DNA of 64,000 nt from Candidatus Sumerlaeia bacterium. GTDB taxonomy: Bacteria > Sumerlaeota > Sumerlaeia > SLMS01 > JAHLLQ01. The position numbers and the translations under genes were made by a program. The stretch is from assembly GCA_019634695.1 (NCBI GenBank), contig JAHCAW010000012.1:24979-88978 (forward strand). Direction: 5' to 3'. This document shows positions 59,739 to 64,000 of the stretch, piece after piece. The notes under the pieces were generated by a model. The model did not search any database. It saw nothing but the letters and a program-made list of their open reading frames with translations, and was not told the DNA's origin. How positions within the stretch are numbered: the first letter of the stretch is position 1; each line of letters opens with the position of its first letter.

Positions 59739-61889
59739 TCAGTTTGTGCCCCACCATCCTGCCTTGAAGACGTTCCAGGCGATATAGGCGACGATGGCCA
59801 GGATGCCGATGAGGACGAGGAGGCGGCCGGTTTGGGGTTCGGGATCTTCGTCGGCCAGGCCGGTGCCGACCGGTTCGGTGACGCGGTGGCCTTTGGGCAG
59901 GGCGGGGCGGCGGTTGAAGACGCGGGCGAGCGGTCCGCTGATGCGCATGCGCGGGTTGACGGCCCAGCCGCTGGCCTCGAGGAAGGGCCCGAGGTCGCGC
60001 TTGCGCAGCGTCAGCCAGCCCAGGAAGCCGGCGAACAGCGCAATCACCAGCACCACGCCCAGCAGCGCGAGCACGATGTCGAGCATGCTGATGCGCGTCA
60101 GGACGCTGACCACGTAGGCGGCCATGGAGCCGACCGCGGCGATGGCGACGCCGCCGCCGGCCATCAGGCCCACCATCATCATGGGGTCCTTCTTCGGGGC
60201 GGCGTCGGCGGCCGGGGCCGTTGGCGGGGCGGTGGCCTTGGCCTGCAAGCCGGACTCGGCGCTGGCGGCGCGCTTGGCGGCGAACTCCTCGATCTTCTTC
60301 TCGATGAAGGCCGCCGTGCGCCGGAAGGGCGCCATCATGGACTCGGGCACGCTGATCGGATTCTCGAGCGTCTCGACGATCGTGGCGTCGTAGACCTTGC
60401 CGTCGAGCGTCTCGAAGATGCCGCGCTTGCCGGCGACCAGGCGGCCGCGCTCGCCGCGCGTCACCGGCGCAGCGACCTCGAACAGCGGCGTGCCGTCCTT
60501 CTCCGACACCACTGCGTAGGCGATGAACATCTTGCTCTGCGAGGCGACCGCCTTGTGCGCGGCGCGATCGAACACCTGCACGGTGAACTCCAGCCGGCGG
60601 CCGTCGATGACCATGCTGCCGCGCTCGAACAGCGTGCGCACGCGCGCATCGTAGATCGCGGCCAGACTGGCGAAGTTGTTCACGAACTCCAGCAGCCAGC
60701 GTTGGTACAGGATCAGGCGCTCGAGCGAGGAGAGCTGGGCGAGCTCGGGCGCGGCCTCGGCGTCGAGCGCGATCAGCTCGCGCAGGCGCGCGGCCAGCGG
60801 CTCGGTCTTCTCCGCATCGCGGCGCTCGGCGGGCACCTTGTCGAAGGGTTCGGCCGGCGTGCGCCCGACGTAGCCGCGCCATGCCGCGAACTTGGCCTTC
60901 ACCTGGCGCCACTGCTCGCGCGTGATGGCGTTGACGTGGCGGCCCAGCGCCCGGCGGATCACGCGGTCGGTGACGTCGGCCATGCGCGCGGCGTACCATG
61001 AGTTCACCTGCTCGGACAGGTGCAGCAATCCGTCGGCGTTCGGCGGCGCCAGCGGCGCCTCCTTCAGGTGCGCCTCGATGGCGGCGGGGTCCTCGACGTG
61101 CAGGGCCCTGAGCTGGTCGTCGGCCAGCCGGAAGCGCGCGGCCGCGCCGGGTTCCTCGCGCACCAGGTCGCACTGCCAGAAGAACTGCTCGACCTTCGCA
61201 TCGATTCCATCGACCAGTCCGGCGCACGGCGCGGTGTCCTCGCCCCACGGGAACACGTCGGGATTCAGCGCGTCGCCGCTCTTCCCCTCGGCCAGCCATG
61301 CATCGTACGCCTGCGCGCGTGCGAGGAAGGTGTCCACATCGGCGGCCGAGACGCCCTTGCGGCCGCTCAGATCGTCCGACCCGCCCAGCACGGCGACGAT
61401 GTCGCGCGCGAAGGCGGCTGCGTCGGCGTCCTCGATCACCTCGGGCGGCACGACGCCGTCGCCGTTGGCCAGCGACTGGATGAACGCCGTGCGGTAGGCG
61501 CGCAGCGCGGAAAGCGACAGCTCGCCCATGTTCTCGGCGTGCGACTCGCGCAGCACGCGCAGCGCGGTGGCCTTCAGCGCGGCCGCGTCGGCGCCCGATC
61601 CAAGATCCTCCAGATGCAGGATCTCGCCCTTCCGGCCCAGGTGCGACCGGCCGTCGAGCAACCCGAGCATCCAGTCGCGCGCCTCCAGAACATGGCTGAC
61701 CAGGATGCGGCCGTTCTGGCGCACGTCGAGGAACTTCAGGAATGCGTCGTCGCATCGGAAGTCGCGGACGGGAACGCTGGTGGCGACCCAGCGGGCCGGG
61801 TCCAGCTCGTGCAGCCGCCCCAGATCACGGTCGTCCATCAGCACCATGTGGTAGGTGCCGCCCAGCTTTTGAAACGAAAGCTCGTCCAT
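59739..61889 (-). CDS. large conserved-type membrane protein of unknown function
   Basis: A 716-residue protein starting MDELSFQKLGGTYHMVLMDD. The N-terminal 550 residues are predicted soluble and mostly helical, with no catalytic motif recognised. DDAFLKFLDVRQNGRILVSHVLEA (about 46-69) has the spacing of a degenerate EF-hand loop (D-x-R-x-N-G-x-I), and a second stretch GRKGVSAADVDTFLA is similar. A short beta region (FTVQVFDRAAHKAVASQSKMFIAYAV) precedes a coiled coil. Two adjacent helices (about 557-580 and 590-615) and one at the end (about 690-709) anchor it. I recall similar proteins annotated as hypothetical in related phyla, but cannot verify this. It faces the Ser/Thr kinase gene. Confidence 0.65.
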   Translation of the reverse strand: MDELSFQKLGGTYHMVLMDDRDLGRLHELDPARWVATSVPVRDFRCDDAFLKFLDVRQNGRILVSHVLEARDWMLGLLDGRSHLGRKGEILHLEDLGSGADAAALKATALRVLRESHAENMGELSLSALRAYRTAFIQSLANGDGVVPPEVIEDADAAAFARDIVAVLGGSDDLSGRKGVSAADVDTFLARAQAYDAWLAEGKSGDALNPDVFPWGEDTAPCAGLVDGIDAKVEQFFWQCDLVREEPGAAARFRLADDQLRALHVEDPAAIEAHLKEAPLAPPNADGLLHLSEQVNSWYAARMADVTDRVIRRALGRHVNAITREQWRQVKAKFAAWRGYVGRTPAEPFDKVPAERRDAEKTEPLAARLRELIALDAEAAPELAQLSSLERLILYQRWLLEFVNNFASLAAIYDARVRTLFERGSMVIDGRRLEFTVQVFDRAAHKAVASQSKMFIAYAVVSEKDGTPLFEVAAPVTRGERGRLVAGKRGIFETLDGKVYDATIVETLENPISVPESMMAPFRRTAAFIEKKIEEFAAKRAASAESGLQAKATAPPTAPAADAAPKKDPMMMVGLMAGGGVAIAAVGSMAAYVVSVLTRISMLDIVLALLGVVLVIALFAGFLGWLTLRKRDLGPFLEASGWAVNPRMRISGPLARVFNRRPALPKGHRVTEPVGTGLADEDPEPQTGRLLVLIGILAIVAYIAWNVFKAGWWGTN

Positions 61890-64000
<2,111 letters not shown>

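Overview
The window is high-GC DNA that reads as a single chromosomal segment of a diderm, probably uncultured bacterium. Outer-membrane and LPS-type genes support this: a WaaP-type LPS kinase, TolC, two Pal/OmpA lipoproteins, Wzx/Wzz and an O-antigen ligase. Two type II secretion-like pseudopilins, FG-GAP repeats, a golvesin-like secreted protein, a BshB1-like deacetylase and a stand-alone membrane Ser/Thr kinase point to a poorly sampled candidate phylum (Sumerlaeota/BRC1 or Hydrogenedentota would fit). That placement is inference and cannot be settled here. Genes are dense, and ATGA/TTGA stop-start overlaps are common.

Layout. 1-13.3 kb is an exopolysaccharide/O-antigen locus: a truncated glycosyltransferase, a GT2 enzyme, a gingipain-like C25 peptidase, Wzx flippase, Wzz chain-length protein, FkbM methyltransferase, CDP-paratose-type epimerase, O-antigen ligase, GT4 glycosyltransferase and the initiating polyprenyl-P glycosylphosphotransferase. 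13.5-17.3 kb is an envelope/isoprenoid operon (dxr, rseP, LPS-kinase-like gene) next to a 28-residue bTHX/COX24-like ribosomal peptide with a clear terminator. uvrA and a HicAB module follow. 21.2-26.8 kb holds an M23 peptidase with golvesin and SH3-like parts, a beta-propeller protein, two Pal lipoproteins and PPK2. 27.1-27.9 kb is a MntA-HepT toxin-antitoxin pair beside tRNA-Val. 28-34 kb is a two-component system facing a TolC-HlyD-ABC ATPase operon that has no permease. 34.3-42 kb carries panC, a 3-methyladenine glycosylase, an alpha/beta hydrolase, bshB1-cysK and khpB(jag)-yidC, then tRNA-Gly. 42-46 kb has a small membrane protein, an FG-GAP protein and argS. 46.2-50.3 kb has two pseudopilins, a LacI-family regulator and a secreted protein, with several LacI-type operator-like sites between them. 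50.5-58 kb has a DUF2079 protein, fabD, fabH, tpiA, gap, purB and a 46-residue coupled microprotein. 58.3-61.9 kb has a Ser/Thr kinase and a 716-residue membrane protein. katG runs off the right edge.

The least explained features are non-coding. Two intergenic elements are built of 9-bp GATGGACNN units arranged as inverted arrays. Three families of heptameric tandem repeats (GTTCGTG, GTTAGTG, CTTTTGC) sit in many gene junctions. A TTGACA-type promoter block occurs twice in the polysaccharide locus, and a LacI-like operator family brackets the pseudopilin genes. No CRISPR array, prophage or insertion sequence was recognised.
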